DNA from: Kaistella jeonii
Lineage (GTDB): Bacteria > Bacteroidota > Bacteroidia > Flavobacteriales > Weeksellaceae
DNA length: 56,940 nucleotides
NCBI RefSeq assembly: GCF_000812865.1
Contig: NZ_JSYL01000015.1
Coordinates: 1-56,940 of the forward strand
Direction: 5' to 3'
Each line of letters begins with the position of its first letter. The first letter of the stretch is position 1. The translations under genes and the position numbers were made by a program. Below are positions 36,744 to 46,802 of the stretch, one piece after another. The notes beneath the pieces were generated by a model. That model was not told the DNA's origin. It saw only the letters and a program-made list of their open reading frames with translations, and did not search any database.

Positions 36744-38732
36744 TTATTTTTTATTTTTTTTAAAGTAATCTAAACCACATTCCAGGAAGTTTTTGAAATC
36801 TTCTTTTGGCATATAACCTGAAACTGGATTGTTAATAATTTTTCCGTCTGGCGTAACCAAAACATAATGCGGTTGAGAATTATTATTAAAGTTGACTTGC
36901 TGAAACATACTCCATTTATCGCCAATTGTTTTAATTTTTTTCATTTTGCCGCCGCCCATATCAATCGTTATTTGTTGATCTTCTGGCAATGCTTCTTTAT
37001 CATCAACATACAATGATACAAGGACAAATTCATTTTGAAGCGTTGGTAAAATATCCGGTTCATTCCAAACGAATTCTTCCATTTTACGACAGTTTTCACA
37101 TCCGTAACCCGTGAAGTCAATCATGATTGGTTTGTTTTCTTTTTTCGCTAACTCTAAAGCAGTAAAGAAATCGTGTTCGGAATGCATTCCGTAAATTCCG
37201 TCGGATTCTTTATGGAAATAACTCACATTCACTGGAGGTAAAATCCCTGATAATAATTGAAGTCGCGGTCTTTCGGAAGGAATCAATCCCTGAATTAAAT
37301 AGACTATAAATGCTACGCCTAAAACTCCGAAACCTTTTCTTGTCCAGGAGATCTTGGCTTTTTTATCATCATGCGGAAATTTGATAATTCCGAATAAATA
37401 CAGAACCAAACCGATGGTAATTAAAATCCACAAAGCGATGAACAATTCTCTTTTTAGTAAGAATGTTTTGGTTACAAGATCTGCTTTGGAAAGGAACTTT
37501 AAAGCCAATCCAAGTTCGATGAAACCTAAAACCACTTTAACGGTATTCATCCAGCCACCAGATTTTGGTAAACTTTGTAAAGCCTGCGGAAATAATGCGA
37601 GAAGTCCAAAAACGATCGCCCAGGCAAAACCAAATCCTGCTAAAGCGAAAGTCAATAACATGGGAACATTTGCAGAACCTGTTACGGCGCTTCCTAGTAA
37701 ACTTCCTAAAATTGGACCTGTACAGGAAAATGATACGATCACTAAAGTTAAAGCCATAAAAAATATACCGATCATTCCGCCTGCTTCTTCTGCTTTGGAA
37801 GATTTGTTGGCAATTGAACTTGGTAAAGTGATCTCGTAATAGCCGAAGAAACTCCCTGCAAAAAATATAAAAATGATGAAGAACGCAACGTTCAGCCAAA
37901 CTGAAGTCGAGATCTCATTAAATATATTCCCCGCAATTCCATCGATAATATGGAAAGGAACACTTAGCAAAACGAAGATCAACAGGATGAAAAACCCGTA
38001 GATAAAAGCATCTCTTTTCCCTTTTGATTTGTCTTTATTTCCTTTCGTAAAGAATGAAACTGTTAATGGGATCATTGGGAAAACGCACGGTGTTAACAAC
38101 GCGATCAATCCACCGATAAATCCGAGTAAAAGATAAGACCAGTAATTTTCGGACGGTGTTTCTGCCGCGATTCCACAATCTGTTAAAGGATTTTGTAAAT
38201 CGATGCTTGCCACTTTTAACTGGTCGCCTTGATCAGCAACCGAAGTTTGCAAGTCGGTTTTTGTGTCCTCTAAAACTTTTCCGTTTTCGATTGATTTTTC
38301 GAAACTTAAAGTGTTTGGTGCTAAACAAATTTTATCGTCGCACGTTTGGTAGTAAATTTCAGCTTCTACTTTGGCTAATTTCGAAGGATCTTTAACCTTA
38401 AATTTTTGTTTAAAGTCAGCTTTTTCAGAGTAATAAATAATTCGTGCTTTAAAAGCTTTTGAATATTCATCATGCTTTTCACCGATCTCTTCTACGCCAC
38501 CAATGAGCTCAACATCGCTTCCCGAAACTTTAATTTCGGTGGGAATCCCGGAGTTTGGCGGTAGATCTTTCGAATAAATATGCCAGTTCTGATCGATGGT
38601 CGTGTGAAAAACGGCTTCGAAAACATTGTCTCCCAAAGCATTGATCTTAAAATCAACTTTGACAGGATCTTTGACTTGCGCCGTAAATAACAAACTGAAA
38701 AGTCCTATAAACAGGAAAAAAAACTTTTTCAT
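36744..38732 (-). CDS. dsbD: Thiol:disulfide interchange protein DsbD-like
   Basis: A 662-residue inner-membrane protein that passes electrons from the cytoplasm to periplasmic thioredoxin-like proteins. A signal peptide (1-18), an N-terminal periplasmic domain (about 20-190, with C-D-D-K-I-C), an eight-helix CcdA-like core with L-T-P-C-V-F-P-M-I-P and S-C-T-G-P, and a C-terminal thioredoxin domain with the active site C545-E-N-C548 are all visible. It lies downstream of a TlpA-like gene that it could reduce. A 104-bp gap with competing hairpins separates them. Confidence 0.92.
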   Translation of the reverse strand: MKKFFFLFIGLFSLLFTAQVKDPVKVDFKINALGDNVFEAVFHTTIDQNWHIYSKDLPPNSGIPTEIKVSGSDVELIGGVEEIGEKHDEYSKAFKARIIYYSEKADFKQKFKVKDPSKLAKVEAEIYYQTCDDKICLAPNTLSFEKSIENGKVLEDTKTDLQTSVADQGDQLKVASIDLQNPLTDCGIAAETPSENYWSYLLLGFIGGLIALLTPCVFPMIPLTVSFFTKGNKDKSKGKRDAFIYGFFILLIFVLLSVPFHIIDGIAGNIFNEISTSVWLNVAFFIIFIFFAGSFFGYYEITLPSSIANKSSKAEEAGGMIGIFFMALTLVIVSFSCTGPILGSLLGSAVTGSANVPMLLTFALAGFGFAWAIVFGLLALFPQALQSLPKSGGWMNTVKVVLGFIELGLALKFLSKADLVTKTFLLKRELFIALWILITIGLVLYLFGIIKFPHDDKKAKISWTRKGFGVLGVAFIVYLIQGLIPSERPRLQLLSGILPPVNVSYFHKESDGIYGMHSEHDFFTALELAKKENKPIMIDFTGYGCENCRKMEEFVWNEPDILPTLQNEFVLVSLYVDDKEALPEDQQITIDMGGGKMKKIKTIGDKWSMFQQVNFNNNSQPHYVLVTPDGKIINNPVSGYMPKEDFKNFLECGLDYFKKNKK

Positions 38733-38757
38733 AATGTGGAGGAACTTAATTTTAGAA

Positions 38758-38830
38758 AAAACTGCTGGTTTAGAAATGGGAAAAAAATTTTAATATGAAG
38801 AAACCAGTTCTTTAAACAGCCAGCAGTTTT
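38758..38830 (-). terminator. Competing hairpins between tlpA-like gene and dsbD
   Basis: A perfect 11-bp inverted repeat (AAAACTGCTGG at 38758-38768, CCAGCAGTTTT at 38820-38830) is followed on the - strand by a T-run, so it can act as a terminator. Inside it a second 7-bp repeat (CTGGTTT at 38765-38771, AAACCAG at 38801-38807) shares the CTGG bases and cannot form at the same time. This could make dsbD expression conditional, or simply be a partial terminator. Confidence 0.5.
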
Positions 38831-38836
38831 AGATTT

Positions 38837-39991
38837 TTATTTGATGAATTTAGAAAGTGTACGATCTAAATCGAATTCACGAAGTTCATAGTTCGAGGCT
38901 ACGATTTTTCCGTTTTGATCTATTAAATAACTTGCAGGAATACCGGTAATACCGTAATCTACAACTTGTGGATTTCTAAATTCGCCTTCAAGAATTACAT
39001 TAGGCCAAACCGTTTTTTCAACATCCAAAGCTTTGATCCAGGCGTCGTTTTTAGAATCTAAAGAAACCGATAAGATTTCTAATCCTTTCCCGTGGTATTT
39101 AGCATAAGCCTTTTTTAAATTAGGAATTTCGCCTCTACACGGTCCACACCAACTTGCCCAGAATTCCAAAATGGTATATTTATTTTTAGCAACCATATCT
39201 GCTAATTTAATTTCGTTGCCATTTCTGTCTTTCCCGGATACATTTTTGTACATGCTGCCAACTGTGACCGTTTTCGCATTGTCGCCCATCGTTTTGAATT
39301 CGTTCATCATCTTTTCATAGTACGTGATGTAATCACTTTTTCCAACTTCTTTTTTGTACTTATCAAGTCTTGCCAGGATTTTTTCTGCAGTGTAATCTTT
39401 GTCGCTGATCATCGTAGAAGCGATCGCTTTTGCCATTGGTGGATTATCTTTCGCAACAACTTCTTTCAAATAATTGTTTTTAATTTTATACACCTGATCA
39501 CCTACTTTGTTGACGATTTTACGTGCTTCTTCCACTTTAGCCTCATCATTCATGTCAAGATTGGTGAACTGCTCTTTCGAAACCTTTCTTCTTTCTAGAT
39601 TTAATTTAGCATAATTGGGATCTTTCTCATAGCCATAAACGATACTCTGAATTTTTCCACCTGTGATGTAAGTATTCATATCACGGTCTTTAATATTGAT
39701 ATTGATATTATCATTTTCCAGAATGAAAGGAATGTAAAGATGCAATTTATCATTACTGACACCTGCTGGTGCAGCTTCTGCAGCCTTTCCTTTAAAAACG
39801 AAATTACCGTCTTTGTCTGGTGTAACACCTACTATTTTTTCATTTTTATAGTCTAAAAGATAAAGTGAATCTGCTTTAAATTCGGCGGGTAATTTAACCG
39901 TCACCTGATACTCAGATTTTTCTTTGGAACACGAAACCGCAGTTGCGGCGAAGACTAATGAGAGAAGAAAACTTTCTACTAATTTTTTCAT
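38837..39991 (-). CDS. TlpA-like thiol-disulfide oxidoreductase lipoprotein (DUF4369 + thioredoxin)
   Basis: A 384-residue lipoprotein from the ATG at 39991 (an upstream start would put a charged leader before the signal peptide). The lipobox is A-V-S-C21. An N-terminal beta-rich DUF4369-type domain (about 25-120) and a helical middle precede a thioredoxin domain with W-C282-G-P-C285. These reductases often follow susD in Bacteroidota. Two hydrophilic residues S-K-E after the lipid Cys do not match the surface-export signal of this phylum well, so it probably faces the periplasm. Confidence 0.88.
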   Translation of the reverse strand: MKKLVESFLLSLVFAATAVSCSKEKSEYQVTVKLPAEFKADSLYLLDYKNEKIVGVTPDKDGNFVFKGKAAEAAPAGVSNDKLHLYIPFILENDNININIKDRDMNTYITGGKIQSIVYGYEKDPNYAKLNLERRKVSKEQFTNLDMNDEAKVEEARKIVNKVGDQVYKIKNNYLKEVVAKDNPPMAKAIASTMISDKDYTAEKILARLDKYKKEVGKSDYITYYEKMMNEFKTMGDNAKTVTVGSMYKNVSGKDRNGNEIKLADMVAKNKYTILEFWASWCGPCRGEIPNLKKAYAKYHGKGLEILSVSLDSKNDAWIKALDVEKTVWPNVILEGEFRNPQVVDYGITGIPASYLIDQNGKIVASNYELREFDLDRTLSKFIK

Positions 39992-40101
39992 ATGTAATTT
40001 CTTATTTTTTTTATTGTCCTGTGGAATCACCAATCAACATGTTTCGTTTTTGATTTTTGTTAATGGTGATCTCCTATTTTTATTTATATAATTTTTTAAT
40101 T

Positions 40102-41490
40102 CTAGTTTTGAGGCATATCAGGATTAAACTTTAAAACTTGCGCCGGAATTGGCATGATCAGTTTTCTGGAATTGGCTTCTGCCGTAATCGTAATATTATT
40201 GTTACCCTGAACTTTATGGATGGCGGTTTTAGCAAATGCAGATTCTAGATTTTCCCGTTTTAGATCAAAAAGTCGCGTGTTGGTGTAGATCATTTCACGA
40301 CGGCGTTCTTCTAAACAAAATTTAGTCAAAGCAGTCGCAGTTGGAAAATCATCTGTTGAGAGTTGCACATTATCCAAAACTCTTTTGTCGCGCAAAGAAT
40401 TCAATAAATTTATTGCAGTATCGGCGTTTCCTAAACGTGCTTCGGCTTCTGCAAGCGTAATGTACATTTCCGGAACAGAAACAGAAGTCGTTCCTTTAAA
40501 GTTATAGTCATAACTTCCCATGATATATTTAATAACCGTTTCACCATTGATGATGACAGGATTTTCGATAAACTGCTCGGTTAATCGGATGTCACTACCG
40601 TCTTGTGGAAATATAGATACAGCATCCTCACTCAAATAACCATTTCCAGGCTGGTTCATGCTGTGAGTTGCGTACTGCTCATTAAGTTTGATAGAAAGAT
40701 TGTCATTTGAAAAACTGGGTTGCGTATAATCGACGAGTGTAGAATTTTTTGCCAAAGCCATTTCTGCATACTTCTTTGCATTTTCATAATCACTTTTATA
40801 AATATTTGTTCTTGCCAAAAGCGCGTAACCTGCCGCAACTGTCGGTAACAATTTGATATCTGAATTATCAGGTAAATTTTTAATTGCGATATTTAAATCG
40901 TTAATGATCTGGGTATAAACGAAAGCTACGGTTCCACGGGAAGGTAATTTTTGGGTAACATCAGCTTTTAAAACCAAAGGAACTCCCAAATCGGTACCTG
41001 CAGAACTTGCAGTATATTGCTTTGAGAAAGTATTAACTAAGAATAAATATTCATAAGCTCTGCCATAATAAGCCTGTGCTTTTATTTTTCTTCTCAATTC
41101 TTCGGTATCTCCCGCTGCTAAAGTGGCACCGTCTACTTCTTCGATAATTTTATTGAAGGTGTAGATATTTCTGTAGGCATCATTCCACGCAGAATTGGCA
41201 ACGGTAGGATCAGCGTAACGATAATCGCTCCATGAATACAATGCAAAGTTGGTATTCAAAGGATTGTTCACGTTTCCAACTTCTGTGGAAGAGAGATAAA
41301 AATTGTCGTTCGAGTAGTGAAGAACCTGTTCGTTACCCGTAACATTGGGACCGGAATCTCCGCCGATAAGTAATAAGCCATAATCGGCAACTGTTGTTGG
41401 GATTACATAGCCTTTTGGCACCACATCTAAATAATCGCGGCAGGAAAAGAGCAGTAAACTTCCTACCAACAGTAACATATATTTTTTCAT
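40102..41490 (-). CDS. SusD/RagB-family outer-membrane lipoprotein
   Basis: A 462-residue lipoprotein, with signal peptide and lipobox L-L-F-S-C17. The TPR-like repeats of SusD proteins are visible (for example Y-Y-G-R-A-Y-E-Y-L-F-L, A-R-T-N-I-Y) and the C-terminal R-R-E-M-I-Y-T-N-T-R-L-F-D-L-K-R block is the classic family end. It acts as the lid of the SusC channel at the cell surface. It starts 20 bp after susC. Ligand class is not evident from sequence. Confidence 0.93.
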   Translation of the reverse strand: MKKYMLLLVGSLLLFSCRDYLDVVPKGYVIPTTVADYGLLLIGGDSGPNVTGNEQVLHYSNDNFYLSSTEVGNVNNPLNTNFALYSWSDYRYADPTVANSAWNDAYRNIYTFNKIIEEVDGATLAAGDTEELRRKIKAQAYYGRAYEYLFLVNTFSKQYTASSAGTDLGVPLVLKADVTQKLPSRGTVAFVYTQIINDLNIAIKNLPDNSDIKLLPTVAAGYALLARTNIYKSDYENAKKYAEMALAKNSTLVDYTQPSFSNDNLSIKLNEQYATHSMNQPGNGYLSEDAVSIFPQDGSDIRLTEQFIENPVIINGETVIKYIMGSYDYNFKGTTSVSVPEMYITLAEAEARLGNADTAINLLNSLRDKRVLDNVQLSTDDFPTATALTKFCLEERRREMIYTNTRLFDLKRENLESAFAKTAIHKVQGNNNITITAEANSRKLIMPIPAQVLKFNPDMPQN

Positions 41491-41510
41491 TTTCTTTAAA
41501 TTAAATTTTA

Positions 41511-44500
41511 TTAAAAGCTAACATTAAGTCCTAAACTGAAGGTTTTTGGAGTTTTGTAATATCTGTAACCCAAACCGTGAGATTCCGGATCGATTCCTTC
41601 TTTATTTTTCGTCCAAAGGAAAAGATTGTTCGCTCTAAGATTCAAAGTGAATTCACTGAAGCCAAAGCTTTTACTTAACCCTGCAGGAATGGTGTAACTT
41701 AAGATCACATCACGCAGTCTGATAAAATCGCCGTCGATAATGTTTTTCGTAGAATATTTTGCGAAAGAATACGGTTGCGTACTGTTGATTCTTGGGATGT
41801 TGGTAGATAATTCATCACCTGGATTTTGCCATGCATGTGCAGCATCTGCGTTCACCAATGAGATCTCATCATACAATGATTCTCCATTATAACTGTCTTT
41901 CAATAAAGAAAATCCTCCCTGATAAACAAACATGAATGATAAACCAAAACCTTCATAATTAATGGTGTTATTCAACGATGCGGTATATTTTGGTAAAGTA
42001 GTTCCACCAGAAACAAGATCGTCCTGAGAGAATTTAACACCGAAAGAATCATCAGTCAACTGAACTAAACTTCCGTCTTTTTTTCTGATCAAACCGTAAC
42101 CTTGATTATCAACTCCGGCGTAATCTAAAACTAAAATAGAGTTTGGTTCAAATCCTTCAATATTCTGAACCTGTCCTAAAATCTGTCTTACTGAACTTTG
42201 GTCAGAATAAGATTCAGTAACTTTCCCTTTATTGTAACGGAAATTCGCTTGCGTGCTCCAGCTGAATTTTTCATTTTGAATATTCTGGGAAGTAAGAGAA
42301 ACTTCATAACCATTATTAATGATCGAAGCACTGTTTTTAATTAAAGTCGGAGCTCCCAAAGTAGGATCGGCTGCAATAATAGAAAGCAGATCATGAGAAT
42401 CTTTTTTGTAATAATCCAACGCTAAAGTCACGCGTTTTTTAAGGAAGGAAAGATCGGTACCTAAATTCAAAATATTCGTGCGTTCCCATCTCAAATCTGA
42501 AACTTTGTAATTCTCTATAGAAAGTCCTGCATTATAATCGGTGACGTAACCCTGAACAATTTTGCCCACATCATAAGGACCGTATTTATTGGCAATATTT
42601 CCATTAACTCCATAAGAAGCTCTCAAATCGATGGTGTTTTTATTAGCACCCAAAAATTCTTCAGCTCCTGCTCTCCATTTTCCTGCAACAGACCAGAATG
42701 GTTTGAAACGGTACTGAGGATCTGTTCCGAAAAAGTTAGACTGATCGATCCGCGCACTTCCTGTTAAAACATATTTATTTTTGAAGGAATAATTGGCGTT
42801 CGTGTACATCGAAACAAAACGGTCATCAAGATCAACCAACTGATCAAAAAAGTTAACTCTTTCTAAGAATCCCCCTGGATTATAAACATCAAACAACAGG
42901 GAATTTGCAAAGAGTTTGTCGGTCTGTACAAAAGTATTGCTGTTTCTGTTGTATCCAAAAAAGTCGCTCACTGTTCCTACAGTATGATTTCTTTGAACTT
43001 CACCTCCAATAATTGCATTGATGTAATGATCGCCGAATTTTTTATCATAATCTGCCTGAAGTCGCAGTAAATAGTTGGTTACATCAGTTTTATTCTCAAT
43101 CTTTCTTCCACCAAGTGGTAATAAGGTTTTCTTGATGTTTCCAGTTGTTTCAAGAAGCTGAGTCGTATTATTGAGCAGGGAAAACATTTCGTTTGAATCA
43201 CCGTCTGCAATTCTTTCGTTCGTGCTGCTGCTTTTAGAAAACTGGCCGCCAAATTTTAAATTTATGTCAGAAGTCAATTTGTAAGTAAACATTCCCTGAA
43301 CCCGCGAAATAAAACTGTCTGTAGTGTTCGTATATTTATTGAAATCATTGACCGGATAATAAGTTTCGTCATAAAGACCCAATTCTTTTAATCGCAGGAT
43401 TTCGTAAGGAGTTTTACCACCATAACTATTGGTTGTATCATAGTTTAATGGTTTATAAACAGGAAGTGCTTCTCCATTTGGTCCATAAAATTTCTGATAA
43501 GAACTTATTCTGAAAACATTACTCAGATCATTCGGATTATCGCTGTAAAAATCAACCGGTGTCAATTTATCATTTCTCAGCGTAAAATTAGTTTGCAAGT
43601 CTAATGATAATTTCGGTGATAATTTAGCGTCCATCACGAAATCAAAAATACCTTTATTGTTTTCGGACCCCTGAATATTTCCGTACTCTTTGGTATAATT
43701 CAAAGAAGTTCTGTACTTAAATGAATCACCGCCACCGGAAGCAGAAATGTTGTGCTGAGAAATCATCGGCGTCTGAAGATATAATCTTCGCAAATCGTTG
43801 GTATTATCTCTGCTTCGAAGAACGCTCAGTCTCAAATCTAACTGGTCCTGCGTAATTCTTCCCTGTTGAAGATCTGCATAAAGAAGATAAACTTCGTTGG
43901 TAGAATTTGAAAAAGTGTTCCCCAGATAATTGTAAGGATCATTGAATTCGCTTTCATAATCGTAAAGCAAACCGCCGGATCCGATAACCGATTTAGGAGA
44001 AATGCTTTGTATATCTACGAGCTGAGAAGAATTTACACGATTCATCGCATAATTTAAATCTACTTTATCACTGATAGAATAATTCGTCGTATAACGGAAA
44101 ACCGTCTCACCTTTTTTTCCTTTTTTTGTCGTGATCACAATCACCCCATTGCTTGATTTAGCACCGTAAATTGAAGCTGAAGCAGCATCTTTTAATAAGG
44201 TAATGCTTTCAACTTCGTAAGGATTAATACTGTTGATATCGCCATCATACTGAAAACCATCTACCACAATTAAAGGTTTTGTATTTCCAGAAAGGGTTGC
44301 AACTCCTCTTAAATTGAATAATTTAGAACCAGGATTTGAAGGATCTGAATAAACCAAAAGCGCGGGAGTTAGACCTTCCAAAGAACTTACAATATCTGGA
44401 TTTCCACGACGCTGAAAATTTTGCATGTTCACCGTGGTGTAAGAAGCAGCGGCTTTATTGGGATCAACTCTTTGATAACCCGTGATCAGAACGCCTTCTA

Positions 44501-45065
44501 TCGCTGTTTCATTCGCAGATTCCGAAAGAAGCGGTTCCAAAACAAAATCTAAAATATTACCATTCACTTTTACTCTTTCTGAAAGCGTACCTCTTGTAAT
44601 CAAAAGAATGTCTCCAAGTTTTGCTGGAATAGTAAAGTTTCCGTTCTCATCTGCAACAGTAGATCTCGAAGTAAATAAATTTGAAACCTGAGCATTCGCA
44701 GAAGCAACATTACCGGTTTCAGAGATCTTCCCTGAAACCTGCATTTCTGTAATTTCACTTACGATGATCTGCTTTCCAACTACCGTGAATTTTAATCCTG
44801 TTTTTCTGGTCAGTTCAGAAAGATAAGCCTGTATGTTATCATCCTGATTCTCAAGATTAATTTTTGCGTCTGCATTGAAAAGTTCCTTTTTATAAAAAAT
44901 GCTGTAACCTGTTTTCTTTTCAATGGTTTTAAAAGCGTTTTCAATGGTAACGGAATCTTCTGAGGTTGAAATTTGTGCCTGCGTAAGACCAAACAATAAA
45001 AAACTGGCGGCAATACCCAAACGAACGTTCGGAAGTCGTAACCTGCTGTGGTATGTTTTCTTCAT
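41511..45065 (-). CDS. SusC/RagA-family TonB-dependent transporter with STN signalling domain
   Basis: An 1184-residue outer-membrane channel. After the signal peptide (1-30) comes an STN domain (about 35-110) of the kind that talks to a FecR anti-sigma factor, then a carboxypeptidase-regulatory-like domain (about 115-185), the plug with K-D-A-A-S-A-S-I-Y-G-A-K-S-S-N-G-V-I, and a 22-strand barrel ending in F-S-L-G-L-N-V-S-F. The STN domain plus fecR and sigma genes next door indicates that substrate binding controls the locus. Confidence 0.95.
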   Translation of the reverse strand: MKKTYHSRLRLPNVRLGIAASFLLFGLTQAQISTSEDSVTIENAFKTIEKKTGYSIFYKKELFNADAKINLENQDDNIQAYLSELTRKTGLKFTVVGKQIIVSEITEMQVSGKISETGNVASANAQVSNLFTSRSTVADENGNFTIPAKLGDILLITRGTLSERVKVNGNILDFVLEPLLSESANETAIEGVLITGYQRVDPNKAAASYTTVNMQNFQRRGNPDIVSSLEGLTPALLVYSDPSNPGSKLFNLRGVATLSGNTKPLIVVDGFQYDGDINSINPYEVESITLLKDAASASIYGAKSSNGVIVITTKKGKKGETVFRYTTNYSISDKVDLNYAMNRVNSSQLVDIQSISPKSVIGSGGLLYDYESEFNDPYNYLGNTFSNSTNEVYLLYADLQQGRITQDQLDLRLSVLRSRDNTNDLRRLYLQTPMISQHNISASGGGDSFKYRTSLNYTKEYGNIQGSENNKGIFDFVMDAKLSPKLSLDLQTNFTLRNDKLTPVDFYSDNPNDLSNVFRISSYQKFYGPNGEALPVYKPLNYDTTNSYGGKTPYEILRLKELGLYDETYYPVNDFNKYTNTTDSFISRVQGMFTYKLTSDINLKFGGQFSKSSSTNERIADGDSNEMFSLLNNTTQLLETTGNIKKTLLPLGGRKIENKTDVTNYLLRLQADYDKKFGDHYINAIIGGEVQRNHTVGTVSDFFGYNRNSNTFVQTDKLFANSLLFDVYNPGGFLERVNFFDQLVDLDDRFVSMYTNANYSFKNKYVLTGSARIDQSNFFGTDPQYRFKPFWSVAGKWRAGAEEFLGANKNTIDLRASYGVNGNIANKYGPYDVGKIVQGYVTDYNAGLSIENYKVSDLRWERTNILNLGTDLSFLKKRVTLALDYYKKDSHDLLSIIAADPTLGAPTLIKNSASIINNGYEVSLTSQNIQNEKFSWSTQANFRYNKGKVTESYSDQSSVRQILGQVQNIEGFEPNSILVLDYAGVDNQGYGLIRKKDGSLVQLTDDSFGVKFSQDDLVSGGTTLPKYTASLNNTINYEGFGLSFMFVYQGGFSLLKDSYNGESLYDEISLVNADAAHAWQNPGDELSTNIPRINSTQPYSFAKYSTKNIIDGDFIRLRDVILSYTIPAGLSKSFGFSEFTLNLRANNLFLWTKNKEGIDPESHGLGYRYYKTPKTFSLGLNVSF

Positions 45066-45087
45066 GATTTTAAACGAATCTATTTTA

Positions 45088-46182
45088 TTAATTTTTTGAA
45101 ATAAGAATGAGTTTACTTCCGTCTCTCTGAATTTTGCAGTTCAGCAAGATTTGAAGTGTATTGGTGATCTGATCAAGATTTTCTATTTTATAAGTTCCGG
45201 AGAAGTGAAAATCGTTCGCTTCTAATTGATTGCGGATGATTTGAAGTCCGTAAACCCGCTCTATTTTGCTCAAAACTTCATCTGTGGTGTTATCTTCGAA
45301 AGAAATCTCTTTATTCAGCCAATCCATATCCTGTTTCGGCGTTGCTTTTTCTACCATTAAGGTTTTAACTTCTGGACCGAAATTTATTTTTTGTCCCGGA
45401 ACAAGGATTTTTTTCGCCGCAATTAATTTTCCGCTGACTTCAATTTTTCCTTCCACGAGATTTACGAAAGCTTCGCTTTCAGTTTTATAAGAGGAAATAT
45501 TAAATTTTGTACCCAAAACTTTCGTTGTAAACTGCTCTGTTTCTACATAGAAAGGATGAGCCGCATCTTTCGCAACTTCAAAGAAAGCCTGTCCTTTTAA
45601 ATTAACTTTTCGGGAATTGCTTTTTACGAAGTCGGACTCAAAAGCGATCTGAGTTCCTGCATTCAGTAAAATTTGAGTTCCATCTATTAACAGAACTTTT
45701 AGGTTTTTCCCGTTCGGAACATTAATGGTCAAATTGCTCGAACCCGTATTATTGAGCATTCTTAAAGTCCCATTCTCATACTTTGCCAACTGAACTTCCT
45801 TTTCATCAGATAAAAACTGAACATTTTTGGAAGCATTGAAAGTTTTGTAATCACCGTTTATGGCAACACTAATATGGTCTGCACTTGGAGTAGAAATGCT
45901 TTGTGTATTAAATTTCCAAATAAAGCCAACCGAAATCAAAAGCAACATCACTGCAGCAATCATCATATAATTACGATTAAACAAACCGATATCTTTCGGT
46001 TTTACTAACTCTTTATAATTTGGTTGTATGGTGTAGAGATAATTAGCTTTTGCGTAAACTTTAAATTCTTTTTTGTTGGCGGGGATTTTCAACCATTCAT
46101 CTAATATTTGTTGATTAATTTCAGAGATCTCTCCTGAAAAATAATCAGTAATAATCTTTATAATTTCTAAATTTTCGCTCAT
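45088..46182 (-). CDS. FecR-type anti-sigma factor
   Basis: A 364-residue single-pass inner-membrane protein. The cytoplasmic N-terminus (1-70) binds the sigma factor, the membrane helix is about 72-89, and the periplasmic part has a FecR domain (about 140-240, with V-L-G-T-K-F-N-I) and a DUF4974 C-terminal domain (about 290-360) that contacts the STN domain of SusC. It lies 22 bp upstream of susC on the same strand and diverges from the sigma gene. Confidence 0.92.
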   Translation of the reverse strand: MSENLEIIKIITDYFSGEISEINQQILDEWLKIPANKKEFKVYAKANYLYTIQPNYKELVKPKDIGLFNRNYMMIAAVMLLLISVGFIWKFNTQSISTPSADHISVAINGDYKTFNASKNVQFLSDEKEVQLAKYENGTLRMLNNTGSSNLTINVPNGKNLKVLLIDGTQILLNAGTQIAFESDFVKSNSRKVNLKGQAFFEVAKDAAHPFYVETEQFTTKVLGTKFNISSYKTESEAFVNLVEGKIEVSGKLIAAKKILVPGQKINFGPEVKTLMVEKATPKQDMDWLNKEISFEDNTTDEVLSKIERVYGLQIIRNQLEANDFHFSGTYKIENLDQITNTLQILLNCKIQRDGSKLILISKN

Positions 46183-46277
46183 TAGTTTTACATTTGCTTA
46201 TTAGTATGATGCATAGCATTTATAAATCCCCTACTCATTTTTCATATTTATTAATTTTATTTTAAAAATTTTTCATT

Positions 46278-46802
46278 TTGTTTGGTATAGTCGATGATAA
46301 GAAGTTATTTGATTCCATTAAGAATAATTCGGAAATTGCTTTTAAAGTAGTTTACGAGGAATATTTTGCCAAACTCACCCAGTTTATTACCAGAATGTCG
46401 CAAGACAGTGATCTTGCAGAAGAAGTGGTGCAGCAAACCATGGTTAAAGTCTGGGAACAGCGGGATAAAATAGTTTTAACAACCTCTCTCAAATCTTATT
46501 TGTATAAGATGTCTTACCACGAATATTTAATGTATTTACGGAAAAAAAGTAAATTTCCGAATATTGAAGATGTCGTAATAGAAGCCATCGACGAAATAAG
46601 TGATGAGAATGACAATGAGATTCTTTTAGAAAAAATACGTCGTGAAATTGATAAACTTCCCCCAAAATGCCGCGAGGTTTTTATCCTGAGCAAAGTAGAA
46701 GGGTTAAAGTATAAAGAAATTGCGGAGAAACTTAATATTTCTACAAAAACGATTGAAGTACACATGACAAAAGCTTTAAAAGCTATTCGGGAAGCTTTTT
46801 AA
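46278..46802 (+). CDS. ECF RNA polymerase sigma factor
   Basis: A 174-residue sigma-70 factor of the ECF class. Region 2 (about 20-85) has D-S-D-L-A-E-E-V-V-Q-Q-T-M-V-K-V-W, and region 4 (about 120-170) has L-P-P-K-C-R-E-V-F and L-N-I-S-T-K-T-I-E-V-H. The start is TTG at 46278; there is no earlier in-frame ATG and a later one would cut region 2. It diverges from fecR across 95 bp, whereas sigma and fecR usually follow one another on one strand. Confidence 0.93.
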   Translation: MFGIVDDKKLFDSIKNNSEIAFKVVYEEYFAKLTQFITRMSQDSDLAEEVVQQTMVKVWEQRDKIVLTTSLKSYLYKMSYHEYLMYLRKKSKFPNIEDVVIEAIDEISDENDNEILLEKIRREIDKLPPKCREVFILSKVEGLKYKEIAEKLNISTKTIEVHMTKALKAIREAF

